From assembly GCA_963556145.1 (NCBI GenBank), contig OY744470.1, positions 4,898,001-4,962,000 of the forward strand: a DNA stretch of 64,000 nt, written 5' to 3'. The stretch is from Hygrocybe punicea (Eukaryota; Basidiomycota; Agaricomycetes; Agaricales; Hygrophoraceae). Under the pieces are notes generated by a model. The model was not told the origin of the DNA. It did no database searches and saw nothing but the letters and a program-made list of their open reading frames with translations. Of the stretch, positions 1 to 10,696 are shown one piece after another (position 1 is the stretch's first letter; each line of letters opens with the position of its first letter). The position numbers and the translations under genes are program-made.

Positions 1-1803
1 ATCAAAGAAGGCGATGAACACAAAGCTGCTTTCCTAACCCCGAAAGGTCTTTTTGAGCCAACTGTGATGTTCTTCGGGTTGAAGAATTCACCACCAACGT
101 TCCAACGGTTGATGAACCATGTCTTTCGATATGAAATTCGCGAAGGCTGGCTTTTGGTGTACATGGATGACATCTTGATCTTCTCAAAATCACTGGAAGA
201 AAATCAACGACGTACGAAACAAGTCCTGAAGATCTTTCGGGAAAACAACTTGTTCCTGAAACCCAAGAAATGTACATTCGATAAACCAAAAGTCGATTAT
301 CTCGGCCTTATCGTCGGTGAAGGACAAGTCCAAATGGATCCCGTTAAAACCAACGCAATTATGGATTGGCCAGTTCCTACTAATCTCACCGAATTGCAAC
401 GGTTTATCGGTTTTCTGAATTTCTATCGTCGTTTCGTTGAAAACTTTTCCCAAATCGCTGCTCCTCTACATAGGTTAACAGGAAAAGCAAAATGGGATTG
501 GACGGAAGAACAACAGAACGCATTCGATCGATTGAAGACAATCATCACAACTGATCCTATCCTTGTCCTACCTACACCCGATAAAAAATTCATCATCGAA
601 TGTGATGCCTCTGATTATGCCATAGGTGCTATTTTGTCACAAGAACAATCCGATGGGCTTTTCCGACCTGTCGCGTATATGTCGACAACAATGTCACCAG
701 CAGAACGTAACTATCAAATCTTCGACAAAGAATTGCTCGCGATTATACGAAGTTTTGAGGAATGGCGTCATTTCCTACTCGGAGCAAAAGAACAGGTTGA
801 TGTTTTCACCGATCATCGAAATCTTGAATATTACCGAAAACCACAAGACCTCACAAGACGACAAGCACGATGGATTGCATTCCTACAAGATTACAATTTC
901 CGCTTGTTGTATAGAAAAGGATCACAAAACAAAAAAGCCGACCTCCTTTCCCGACGTGTCGATCACAAGCCAAAAGAAATAGACAATACAGGTATGGTTG
1001 GTCTTCCTAACTCATTGTTCATCCCACCAGAACAAGCGATCCGTCAAATATTGCATACTTCTCCTACAAACGATAACATTATTGCCCTTCATCATGACAA
1101 TCCCACCGCCGGTCATCCCGGCCGTGACAAAACAATCGAGTTGATTTCACGGACAACAACATGGCCAACTATACGCGAAGATGTAGAACGTTATATCAAT
1201 GGTTGTACAGGATGTCAACAGAATAAACCACGACGTGGAAAACAACTTGGACAACTTTTCCCACATGACGTACCACCCTATAACTGGCATACAATTTCCG
1301 TCGACATGATTGGTCCCCTACCGGAGTCACATGGTTTTGACGCCATTCTAGTTGTTGTCGATAAGCGGTCGAAACATCCCATATTTGTTGCCACAAATAC
1401 GACATTGACTTCGGAAGGATGGGCACGACTATTCCGTGATCATGTCTTCAAGCGTTTCGGCATGCCACGCTTTGTCATCTCCGATCGCGGTTCTGTTTTC
1501 GTCTCACGGTTTATCACCGAATTATATTCCCTGATCGGTATCAAAGGACGCCCAACGACAGCATATCATCCACGTGCTGATGGACAAACGGAACGGATGA
1601 ACCAAGAACTCGAAATTTTCCTTCGATTTTTCACCAATTATCGACAAGACGATTGGCATGAATGGCTTGCCCTCGCAGAATTTGCATTAGCCAATCGCGA
1701 ATCTTCTGCCATCAAAACTTCCCCCTTCTTTGCAACACAAGGACAACATCCATGGACAGGTCTCATGCCTGACAAACACACACCCATCGCAAACGAGGCT
1801 TAG
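1..1803 (+). pseudogene. Ty3/gypsy pol, RT to integrase core (5' end outside window)
   Basis: The frame is open from the first base, so the gene starts left of the window. Reverse transcriptase has its YMDD box at 160-171. RNase H follows with a CDAS motif near 600 and TDHRNLEYY near 810. The integrase has an HHCC zinc finger (about 1090-1215) and a DDE core: D in SVDMIG near 1300, D in ISDRGS near 1480, and E in DGQTERMNQE near 1575. Together these copy RNA to DNA and insert it. The frame ends at TAG 1801-1803. The protein clearly resumes one base back in another frame (LAVHDF from 1800), so a single-base indel separates this part from its C-terminus and this copy is dead unless a -1 shift occurs. 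The downstream chromodomain places it among chromodomain-bearing fungal gypsy elements. Confidence 0.95.
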
Positions 1804-2822
1804 CCGTTCATGATTTCATTACACGAATGAAAACGATACAACAAAAGATCGGCGAAATAGCGGATGTCACGAAGCAAACAATGAAGGATAAGTATGACAG
1901 TCATGTCAAGAAATTTGTCTTTTCCCCTGGTGACAAAGTCTGGCTAAACGGAAAGAATTTAACCACAGATCGACCTAGCAAGAAGCTCGATAATCAACAA
2001 TTCGGTCCGTTTACCGTTCTCGACAAAATCGGTTCTTCATCGTACAAACTGAAATTACCGAAAACCTGGAAAATCTTCCCCATATTCAACATCGCTCTCC
2101 TCTCCTCTTTTCGACCTCCTTCTTCTCCCATTCAACAAAAATACCATCTTCGACCTCCCCCCGAAATCATCGACAATGATGACCATTACGAAATAGAACA
2201 TATTTTCGACTCCCGTATTCGCCGAAATAAATTATATTACTTAGTTCATTGGCTCAATTATCCCCGCGACGAAGATTCCTGGATCCCGGCATCCGAAACC
2301 ACATACTGCCAGGATCTCGTCAATGACTTCCATAGATTACATCCCAAAGCTCCATCTTTTTTATCTCTCCGTTCCCTTTTTACTCTTCCCCCTTCCGTTA
2401 TCCCCCCTTTTTCTTCTTCTTCCATCTTACTTGCTATATATCCCAAAAACGCCACCCTCATTGCCAATCGTACAAAGAACCACGAATTCCGAAAATACAT
2501 CTTCCCCAATAATATCACCCACGCCTATCTTTACGAAACCGCCCCCGTCGACGCTGTCACCGCCATCATCGAAATCGCCCCCCCAATCATTGCTCCTGCC
2601 GAAATTGCCGACGACAAAGGCATTGGCAATTCCGACTTCAACACCCGTGTCAAAGTTTGTCCGTACGCTTTCCCTATCTTACATTACTATCACCTTCCAT
2701 CACCTATCCCCTCCGCCGCCCTTTCACATGATTATGACATTTCTACTCCTCATTGTTTTTTGTTGCTTCCTTCTTCGTTCACACGCGATCACCCCGTAAA
2801 CCCCGATCACCTCGTTTATTAG
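1800..2822 (+). pseudogene. gypsy pol C-terminus: GPY/F region, chromodomain and ASCH/PUA-like domain
   Basis: This is the rest of the gypsy polyprotein in a frame shifted by one base. The integrase C-terminal GPY/F-like stretch is at about 1975-2065 (FGPF, then SSSYKLKLP). A chromodomain follows at about 2185-2330 (YEIEHIFDSR, YLVHWLNYP, DSWIPASE), expected to steer integration toward modified histones. From about 2420 to 2780 there is an additional domain. It starts LLAIYPKNATLIANRTK, has HEFRKYIFP and AYLYETAPVDAVTAIIEI, and ends with a PIPSAALSHDYDIST stretch. That order fits an ASCH/PUA-like fold (SIKP, basic EFR, YxYxTxPV, a late PI...L...Y segment), a family linked to RNA or nucleotide binding. 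The ASCH call is by eye; the chromodomain is clear. Confidence 0.8.
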
Positions 2823-2903
2823 TTGTACCGGCCCTAATCTTCCCTTTCGTATATATCGTCTGTTCTCTTTTATTTCCTTTTTTCGCTCTTTGCCTTCTTC
2901 CCC

Positions 2904-3668
2904 ATGTCTGCCTCTGACGTTTATCTCCCTTCTTCCCCTTATTACCGTCTTCTTCCTCCTCGCTTTCGCATCCCTCGCTCGAAACGCCGCCTCTGCGATC
3001 GTAGTGTTCGCTTCGCTGTTGACCTCATGCGACCCTCTTCCTTCGGCTCCGTTCATCCAACGACGGCCATTGCCCATCTTGGCGTTGACCCGTTCTTCGC
3101 CCCACGTTCCTTCTACTCCGTGCGTCCCATTGGGCCTCCCCCTCCTGCTGTCCCTCCCACCGTTCCTGTCTGGTTCACCGATGATCCCGTGGATCCCTAC
3201 CGCGAATTCATCGACTGCGCTGCCGTGTATGATTCCGTTTTCCCTCCGGTTAATCGGGACGATTCCCCTTGTTCCGGGGGTATTGTTACGTTTTACCCCG
3301 ATTTAACCCCCGCTTCCGACCCCGACGTCCCTGACTCAACGTCACAAGACAACATCATAACCTGGGTCCGGAACATCGTCGAAGACAACCAACGACGGTA
3401 TCCCAATCCCCGTGATTACCCTCATCAACCGATCACCGCCGATACATCATACACGTTGATTCAAGCACTCAATAACACCGCGCAACACAATCATCGGATC
3501 AGCTGTCTGCTGACACCGGACCTGCAACACAGCCGTTGGCCACCTCGTTGGCACCCCAAAACGCATAGACCACGAAGCCAAGCAAGACGCCGTTCATCCC
3601 GGAGCTTATCCTCCACGCAGCCACGCATGACGAAGAAGCCGGCCCTGAAGTTGTTCACTAGTATATAA
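2904..3668 (+). CDS. possible extra ORF 3' of gypsy pol, running into the LTR
   Basis: A 254-codon frame opens after pol. It is rich in Pro, Arg and Ser and includes VWFTDDPVDPYREFID, which does not look random. The last 128 codons lie inside the LTR that begins at 3284, so at most the first half is specific to the internal region. I recognise no domain. It may be an element-encoded accessory ORF or chance coding in C-rich DNA. Confidence 0.25.
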   Translation: MSASDVYLPSSPYYRLLPPRFRIPRSKRRLCDRSVRFAVDLMRPSSFGSVHPTTAIAHLGVDPFFAPRSFYSVRPIGPPPPAVPPTVPVWFTDDPVDPYREFIDCAAVYDSVFPPVNRDDSPCSGGIVTFYPDLTPASDPDVPDSTSQDNIITWVRNIVEDNQRRYPNPRDYPHQPITADTSYTLIQALNNTAQHNHRISCLLTPDLQHSRWPPRWHPKTHRPRSQARRRSSRSLSSTQPRMTKKPALKLFTSI

Positions 3669-3849
3669 TCATTGACATTCGTAGTCAATAACTTTAAGTT
3701 TAGTATAGCTACTCTTCCCCCGATCGCTACCACGAAATCCAGATACCTCTCCTCTCCTATCCGTTTGTACTTGCTTTTCTCTATACACGCATCCTTGTTT
3801 GGTTTATTGTTGCCGGAGTTCGCCGCTATACGAACAGCGATCCGTAACA
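3284..3849 (+). repeat. 3' LTR of the gypsy element
   Basis: The 566-bp stretch starts TGTTACG and ends CGTAACA, a perfect 7-bp terminal inverted repeat with the TG..CA ends of LTRs. It is preceded by a short purine tract (GGGGG at 3276-3280) that could be the plus-strand primer. The following base is where copia integrase coding on the other strand resumes, which fixes the junction at 3849/3850. The likely 5-bp duplication (3850-3854) cannot be confirmed because the 5' LTR lies outside the window. Confidence 0.8.
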
Positions 3850-5842
3850 CCATCCAATGCAGAAGTAGGTGTCCTATTGCTGGTGTGCACAAATGCTGCC
3901 ACAGCTAGCTTCCAGAAGGAGGGAGGGAGTTTTGCCTGAACCAGGAGTGCAGTAGCAGCACCAGCGACATCACGATTGGCACGCTCTGCAACTCCATTCT
4001 GATGGGGTTCATTGGGTTCAGTGTGTTGGCATTTGATTCCCTCACTGGCACAGAAGTCAACATATTCATGGCCAATGTATTCACCTCCTTTGTCATCCCT
4101 GGTAGACCGGATTTTTCTACCAGTCTGGTTCTCTGCATCTGCCTTGAACAGCTTGAATGAAGCCAATGCATCACTCTTTTTCTTGAGGAAAGCAACAGTT
4201 TTCCAGCGTGACTTGTCATCAATGAACAGTTCCCAATAGCGATAACCCTCTGCTGTTTGCACAGGCAGTGGGCCCTTCAGATCCATGTGGATGAGATCAA
4301 GAATCTGAGTACGACGAGTGGCTGTTTTGGGAATGTCATGACGGTGTTGCTTTCCAAAGATGCATGGTTCACAGATGGGATCAGGAGTAGACTGAGACTT
4401 GATCACCATCCCTGTGACGAGCTTGTTCTTGCGCATGAGTTCCACATCAGCAAAGTTGAGATGGGAACAACGACGATGCCAGAGAGTGAGATCCAGGGGA
4501 CAAGTGCTAACTGCATGAGCAGACTGAGACTGGGGCACAATGACTTTGCCGTCCAAGTACCCGACGTTGTGAATGTCAACAGTGGCAGTAAAACGAAGTT
4601 GGTTCTGCTGCTGGAACAGAACCCTGTCATCCTCAATGGCTATTTTGAAGCCTTTCTGACGTGTGAGGTGAAACAGAGAGAGTAGATTACTGCCAAGATC
4701 AGGTACATGAAGGACGTCATGGAATACAACAGGATACAGGGGTATACTCCTAGCGACTGGTTGAAACTCAACAGATCCCATCCCAGCCGAGTAGATGATT
4801 GAATCATTGGCAAGGCGAATTGGGACAATGTGAGGGAAATAGGAGCGAAACCAGTGTCGGTGGGGTGTCATATGTGATGTGGCACCTGTATCCGGGTTCC
4901 AGTCAGTGCATGCTCGAGATTGCAGCCAATTGCTGTGGTGAGAAGGAGGAAGATAACTTGCATTGCCCGCAAACTCAACAACAGCAATATTGCTGGCTTG
5001 CACAGGAGCGCTCTCAGGAATGTCTTGGGAGGCCTCCTTTGCATTTTGTCTGCGCTTCCAAGCCCGTTGGTTTCCCTGACCCTGCTTGTTGCCACCCTGC
5101 TTTTTGGCCTCAGCTGAGGCTTTCTGCTTGATTGAGCAGTCCCTCTCAACATGGCCTTCTTTTCCACAAAAATAGCAGGTGACTTTTGAAGCAAATGAGG
5201 CAAGGTGGGATGACGAACCAAGGGTGCGCGCAAGACGTTGGCTTTCTTCATTTTGGAATGCAGATTTGAGTTTGTCGAGGTCAAGAGTGTCGAGGAGGAG
5301 TAGAGATAATGCAAAGTTATCGAATTCGGAGGGGAGAGCGAGGATGAGACTCATGGAAAGGAGTTCTTTGTCAAGGTCGTCGAGGGTGAATCCAGGTGGA
5401 TGCAGGGCTTGAATGTCCTGCATGGCCTTGTCAGCACAAGCCATGAGCTCAGTGAGTGTCTCATTGTCGTCTTTGCGAGTGCTGAACAGGATTTTGTAGG
5501 CGTTGAAACGAGCGCCTGGCCGTTTTTGCAGGTGGACTGCCTCCAAGGCCTTCCACATCGCAACAGGATTCCCCTTTGAGACTTTCACGTGCACTTTCTG
5601 GTTGTCCTCCAGTGCAAGCCAAATCTCCCCACTAGCCTTTGCAGCTTTCCTCTTCCACTCAGCAAGCTCTTTCTTCTCAGCAGCAGTAGGATGTGCAGCA
5701 TCAGCTGGCACAGGCTGGGGTGTAGAACCATCAACGTATTCCCAAAGCTCCTTGGTGGCTAAATAAGCCTCCATGTTGTCAGACCACTGACCCCAATTGG
5801 AGCTAGAAGAGCGCGGAATGTACGTTTAGTGTCAGAAGACAT
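3850..5842 (-). pseudogene. Ty1/copia gag-pol, gag to integrase, cut by the gypsy insertion
   Basis: Read on the minus strand, this has gag, then a CCHC knuckle (CYFCGKEGHVERDC, near 5170-5130). An aspartic protease motif DTGATSHMT follows near 4875, then a pre-integrase zinc finger (H and H near 4470-4455, CEPC near 4380). The integrase core has D in HMDLKGP, D in RDDKGGEY and E in QNGVAERANRDV. Coding stops being copia-like after NRTPTSALDGVT (about 3850), exactly where the gypsy LTR begins. The missing reverse transcriptase should lie left of the window. The long open frame starts at Met 5774, but the likelier native start is Met 5842 (MSSDTKRTF), joined to the long frame only through a frameshift near 5780-5790. 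Confidence 0.9.
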
Positions 5843-5936
5843 GATGGTGCTCAATATACGACTCTAGTTAGATGTGGGGGGCGTGGTAGGAAGTGAAGCT
5901 GGAAACAGTCTCCTTAAAGCAGAGAGATTACCAGTC

Positions 5937-6550
5937 TGTTCTCAATCAGACGAAATCGGCTCAGGACAGCAGTAGTTGAAAATGGAGAGTCTTCAGAGCA
6001 AAATCTGAAGGGTAGGCAACTGAATACCCGCCAGCCCAATCTCCCTACATGCTGTACCACAGTGAGAGGTGCAGAGGCAACTGGGGTAACACTCCAGAGG
6101 AGGCCCAGGGAAGTAGCACTTCACTATGACTTGGCCTTGTTCTAGTCCTTTCTCAACAGACCAATAACCACTCCCAACAGGTAGAACTGTCAGAAAAGAT
6201 GGATGCACACCCCACACACCTATTTGAGACGAAAACAAGCCTAACCCAAGCCCAAAAAGCGGCCTACAATGACCTCACACAACCATAGTAGCCCAAAACC
6301 CAAATAGACTCAGAAACAGCAATAAACTGTTCTGAAGTTACTAACACAGGCGAAGTAAATTGACTGCGGACGACGAAGCGCTAAGACGAGGATGTTGTAC
6401 TGTTGCTAGGGCAAAGTATACGTGCCGAAGCAAGCACTGACAACGATTCGAGTTGGTCCGATGGGTAGTTGTTGAAAACAGGGGTCGATCTCGGGAACGG
6501 CGAGGTTTTAGCGTACAATAGTTGTTCCCAATCAATTCGGCATAGTAACA
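5937..6550 (-). repeat. candidate 5' LTR of the copia element
   Basis: On the minus strand the interval begins TGTTACTATG and ends GAGAACA, giving TGTT..AACA ends, and lies just upstream of copia gag. Next inward is TGGTAATCTCTC (about 5932-5921), a plausible but imperfect primer-binding site. The partner LTR would be outside the window, so the ends are not verified by comparison. Confidence 0.4.
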
Positions 6551-6623
6551 AACGGTTTGGGCGAAGGGGGGGTGGTTATTCGTTAAGCTAGAGCGCAGGG
6601 CTCATAACCTGTGAAGAAAATAG

Positions 6624-6696
6624 TGGCCACACCAGGGTTTGAACCGGGGACCTCCCCAACACATGAGGGTAGCTCTACCAACTGAGCTATGTGACC
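6624..6696 (-). tRNA. tRNA-like gene, anticodon uncertain
   Basis: On the minus strand the 73-nt stretch has a 7-bp acceptor stem (GGTCACA with TGTGGCC) and discriminator A. The A box TAGCTCAGTTGG is perfect, the D stem is GCTC/GAGC, and a good B box (GGTTCAAACCC) lies in a T arm with one mismatch. The anticodon arm is poor: standard numbering gives loop CATGTGT without U33, and shifting the register gives GTG with a mismatched outer pair. It could be a decayed tRNA, an unusual isoacceptor, or a tRNA-derived SINE head. Confidence 0.45.
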
Positions 6697-6730
6697 GGTT
6701 GTAACCACAATGGGAGTTAGGATATCTAAC

Positions 6731-6846
6731 ATATATATATTTTTTTTTTTTTTTTTTTTTGGTAGGAGGTCACTGTGAATACTGATATATTGTGTGATAC
6801 AAAACTACACTACTTACCTGGTAGGAGGTCACTGTGAATACTGAGG
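6731..6846. repeat. TA tract, 21-base T run and a 59-bp direct duplication
   Basis: A short (TA)n run passes into about 21 consecutive T (6740-6760). Immediately after, a segment starting GGTAGGAGGTCACTGTGAAT occurs at 6761 and again at 6820. A T run next to a duplicated segment suggests retroposition or slippage. I see no gene in 6697-6970. Confidence 0.7.
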
Positions 6847-6970
6847 ATACACAGTGAGCTCCCCACCAGGTTTGACCGCTTTGGGACAAATAGATACAAA
6901 CAATCAGCCACAATCTTCGAAATCTACTAAGTCCATACTCTCTTGTGGTAGAGTGGCTCATCACAACCTA

Positions 6971-7777
6971 ACACCCTCACCTCTGTCGTGATCTGATGTC
7001 CTCCTTCTTGTTGTTGCCATCGCTGTTGCTGTGGATGATGGCGTGGGTGTTGGTGTGGGTATGGGTGTTGGCATTGTCGTTGGCCGGCATGTAATGTAGT
7101 GTTAGTTGTGTTTATTAATGAGTAAAAACTTATGATTGGGCAGCGGGGATGGGTGCACCATTCCCCACTGCTTTCTTTCTCTCATTTGCCAGTGATTTGT
7201 TGGTAATGACACACCGCTTTGGCTGCCAGGCAGTTGTTGAGCGGTTGCCGCACAGGCACTGCTGCCACCGCCACTGGTGCTGGTGCTTGTGCTGGGTGCT
7301 TGCATGGTACGCTCACATCATCATTTGTCATGTCTTGTGTCCTTTGACTTCGCATGTTGGGTTCCGGTGACGGCACATGGTGGTGGCAGTAGGGGTCTAT
7401 CTAGAAAAGTAATAGTAAAAATAAATCAAGAATGAAATCAAGAACTTACTGAGTTTCTTCAAACGCAAGTGTTCGAGGCTCTTGTTGAAGTTGTCTTAGC
7501 CACGGCTAAGATAAAGTTTGGAACCTAAAATGGAAAATTGCCGGAATCGGCGAGTAAGTAAAACAAAACTAACAGCAAAATTTACATGACCTACAGACAT
7601 CAGTTTGGCGGTTCTGAACTGCTCGTGAACCGTTTAGACAACCTGGGGGTTGCCTGAACCCTGAACCAGACCTGGGGTTCAGTTTAGCCCAAGGTGCTGG
7701 ACTGAACCGAACTTCCGGTTCGGTTTGGAGTCCGAACGGGGTTCAGATCGGTTCTAAATCAAACTTTGGCAGCACTA
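6971..7777 (+). mobile_element. truncated hAT-like non-autonomous element
   Basis: This closely matches 31735-32520, the right half of the complete element at 31041-32520, including GTTCAG-rich sequence near the end and the terminal TTTGGCAGCACTA. The left half is missing; homology begins abruptly at about 6971. Short ORFs here are compositional and their counterparts in the other copy do not form a gene. Confidence 0.75.
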
Positions 7778-8795
7778 TGTGATGTAGCAATATTTAATAT
7801 GCACTTTGAAATCATTAACAATGCAAGCAGTGCTTACTCATTTAACAGGTAGAACAATGTATCAGAAAGCATTCAGCAAGCTTCCCAGGTATAATATGGT
7901 CTTCTAGCTTCAATGCTGGGCAATACCATTGTACAAACAGTAGTATGACCTGTATATTGGATGGGTCTGTACTATTGCTATATAACCTTGTAATGCACAT
8001 CATACTTAATACATTCTCAATACAGGTACAATAGGCTGAATGGTTTTCAGCAAATCATTGGGCCAGTGACTCAGGCACAGTATGCAGCATTGCAGTGCAA
8101 TAGACACTGTCTGTTCCATAAATTCCATGCATGCATGCCACACCTATCTTGATCATGTGTGCTGGAAATGGTTCAGGTGTCCAATACTCATCAAACTGTT
8201 TGACAAGAACATTGCCTCACCAATTTCCCAGCTTCATTTAATCTGCAGCATTGCCAGTGTACACAAGCTGAACCAGTCATATTGTTGATTCCGGTACTCA
8301 TCAAAACCAGCAATCTTATCAAAGTGATTCCAATAGCAGTGCAATTGGTATCATTGTGCATGGGATTATTTCTACAGTACTCACAGGAGGTTGTTCCTGA
8401 CCTGACAAATAATTCAGATACTTAGCATTTCTGGATATACTTACTATACATTCTGTAAAATCTTCAGAGTAACTATGACTAATAATAAAGTAGCAAGGTA
8501 GTTAGTTATACATCTGCCAACTTGAACACTGCAAACTTTATATGAAATATGTCAATTTGGGATCTGATATTGGGTCATGACAAATTAGAAGGAACAGGAT
8601 ATAATCAATTAATATCATTGTAGTATGGTATCAGAATGGTATCTGACTAGCATCAGTATGTAATAATAAAGGAAATATCAATAACTTCGCAAATATTTAT
8701 TATCATAGAAGGGTAATAATACTGTATTATTTGTATACTCTCATTACTAAAAAGGGATGAGTAACCTGCCATGCAAAGCAATGGCCCACACCCCA
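7778..8795. other. no gene recognised
   Basis: AT-rich sequence with many stops in all frames. About 8767-8795 (minus strand GTGGGCCATTGCTTTGCATGG) resembles the GGCCCAC terminus of the X repeat family described below, so an old X end may abut cassette gene 1. I see nothing else to support. Confidence 0.5.
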
Positions 8796-10570
8796 CTAGT
8801 CTTCACCATCATCAGTTAACTGGACATATCCCACATTACATTTGATATTAATCCTTGTCATTGTATTGAGAGAAGGGTGAGGTGTCTTGATTCAACTTAT
8901 CATCGCATTCTGTGTATACATTAGTTATTATTCATTGAATTGATATGTTTGTTACCTCAGTAAACTCACTGTTGACCAGCGCTAATGAGCGCATATTGAG
9001 AATCATCTTGAATTGGTCATTCTAAACTGGAACTGCTGATACTGTTATCTGGATTTCTACAATGTCACCAATCCTGAAGCAAGTCGGACTGGCAGGTACA
9101 AAGCTATCATCTATGTCATTATTGATAGCCAAACTATTGTTGTGCTGAGCACTCACCAATGCCGTCCTCCATCTGATGTCAACTTGAAATAAAGGACCTC
9201 ATTGTATGTCCCATGGAAGTTTTGACTATTGCTCATAGATGACAGTAGGCCTTTTGGATTGACATTGTGTTTGAATGGAATATTGTATGAAACTTTGTCA
9301 TGTCGGTGGTCAGTGAAATATCGGGTGCCAATAGATAATGCAGTGCATTCAATATAGGTGGTTGACGTGAAGTCCACCATGGCACATTCTGGGAAATGAT
9401 GGCCAAGTTTCTGGTGTAAGATTCGGAGGTTGTCAATATATGATTTGAATAATGGTATGTTGAGGCCTGTGATAAGGATGCTTTGACAGAGAAATGGTGT
9501 TTGACGTTCGGGCGGTCTGAAAAACATATGTATATTAATTGTCTATGATTCTATATGTTGAAATAATCTACCTGCTGATGACCGGTGGTAGGTCTTTGGC
9601 CACCAATATCACCTGTAAGCTTAAGACAAGCTCTTCATGCTCAGTGGTATCGGTGCTCAGCCATGTAAGTTTCCAGCAATGCGGTGAGTCATTGTGCACT
9701 ACATTGATATTCAAAATCTGCAAATATAATGAAACACAGTGTACATCATAAGAATTGAACATACATTTGTAGAATTGGCAAGTTGGCTGTCATTGTTGTC
9801 CATCTGTGTAGATATGAGATTGCTTAAATGTTCAGCTGTAAAGTAGAGTTGAATATATGAATGCCTTTAGTGGTATATGTACTGACATGCAGTTTTGAAA
9901 TCGTAATAGGTGTCCATTTGCCAAGTAGAAGTAGGAGGTGTAATTCATGCACCATTTCTGACTGTTATATCATGAATTGTTTGTGATCATTATTGATATT
10001 ATGACAGTGCATCATGTTTATTCTCCATGAACTTGTGATGTTTGTATGGTGTTTGCATTCTTGTGTTGCAGATCTTCTCAATAGATTCCTATTGTTTTCC
10101 TCCATTTTTATAGGACATGATATACATCCACAGCTATCCGCAGTGCTTGACCTCCTTATTGTACAGCATTAAAAGGAAACCCCTATCCATTCAGAATGTT
10201 TCTTTCTGATGCAAGTGTCAGTATAGTTGATCCAATGTTTGTATTTGTTTGGCAATGAGTATATATGTCAGATAAATTTCTATTTTCTGTTTGGCGGTGT
10301 TATGATCTTATGATCCGCTCCATGTGGTGACAGCTGTTCTACATTCCCAAACCCTAATTAGACTTAGTGTTTGATTATTTTGCATACCAGTAATCCATAT
10401 CCATGTTGTTGGATGACACTGAGCGTAACAGCTGGTCAATCATCACTTCTATATCATGAGGAATGTCCCTGATTTTTTGCATTTTTATGGTGCTATGATC
10501 CAAATAGTTCTCCTTCAAACCATCAGCAGATGTAGTCTTTGTACCTGTTGGTGTGATATCTATAAACAAC
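8796..10570 (-). pseudogene. cassette gene 1, copy L (conserved multi-exon family, function unknown)
   Basis: Minus-strand exons match gene 1 of copy R in order. They are an exon ending MDTYYDFKT (near 9905); 9762-9568 with HEELVLSLQVILVAKDLPP; 9527-9153 with the hallmark IGTRYFTDHRHD and NPKGLLSSMSNSQNFHG; one ending MRSLALVNSEFTE near 8960; and a last exon ending at TAG 8798-8796. The frame is kept through the main exons, so the family was selected as protein. The 5' exons are hard to match and no start is certain, hence the pseudogene label. Next to last is a segment resembling an OB-fold strand set in copy R. It is divergent from gene 2. Confidence 0.6.
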
Positions 10571-10696
10571 TTCTTTATTGTTTTTGATCTGTCTCAGTGT
10601 ACTTAAATAGCGTTGAGAGCAAAATGGTATCATCCACATCTGACCCTTTATATCTCACACAGATTTGTTTCTCACCTTAAAGCTCTTATCTTTGCA
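10571..10696. promoter_or_regulatory. shared promoter interval of genes 1 and 2, copy L
   Basis: This lies between the 5' part of gene 1 (minus) and the likely start of gene 2 (plus). In copy R the same interval is only about 87 bp, so the two genes are probably driven by one short bidirectional promoter. I see no recognisable operator. Confidence 0.4.

Noticed and set aside
7149..7376. Cys/His-rich ORF resembling a zinc protein
   Set aside because: Lies in non-coding hAT-like repeat DNA; its counterpart at 31909-32178 shows no selection on the frame.
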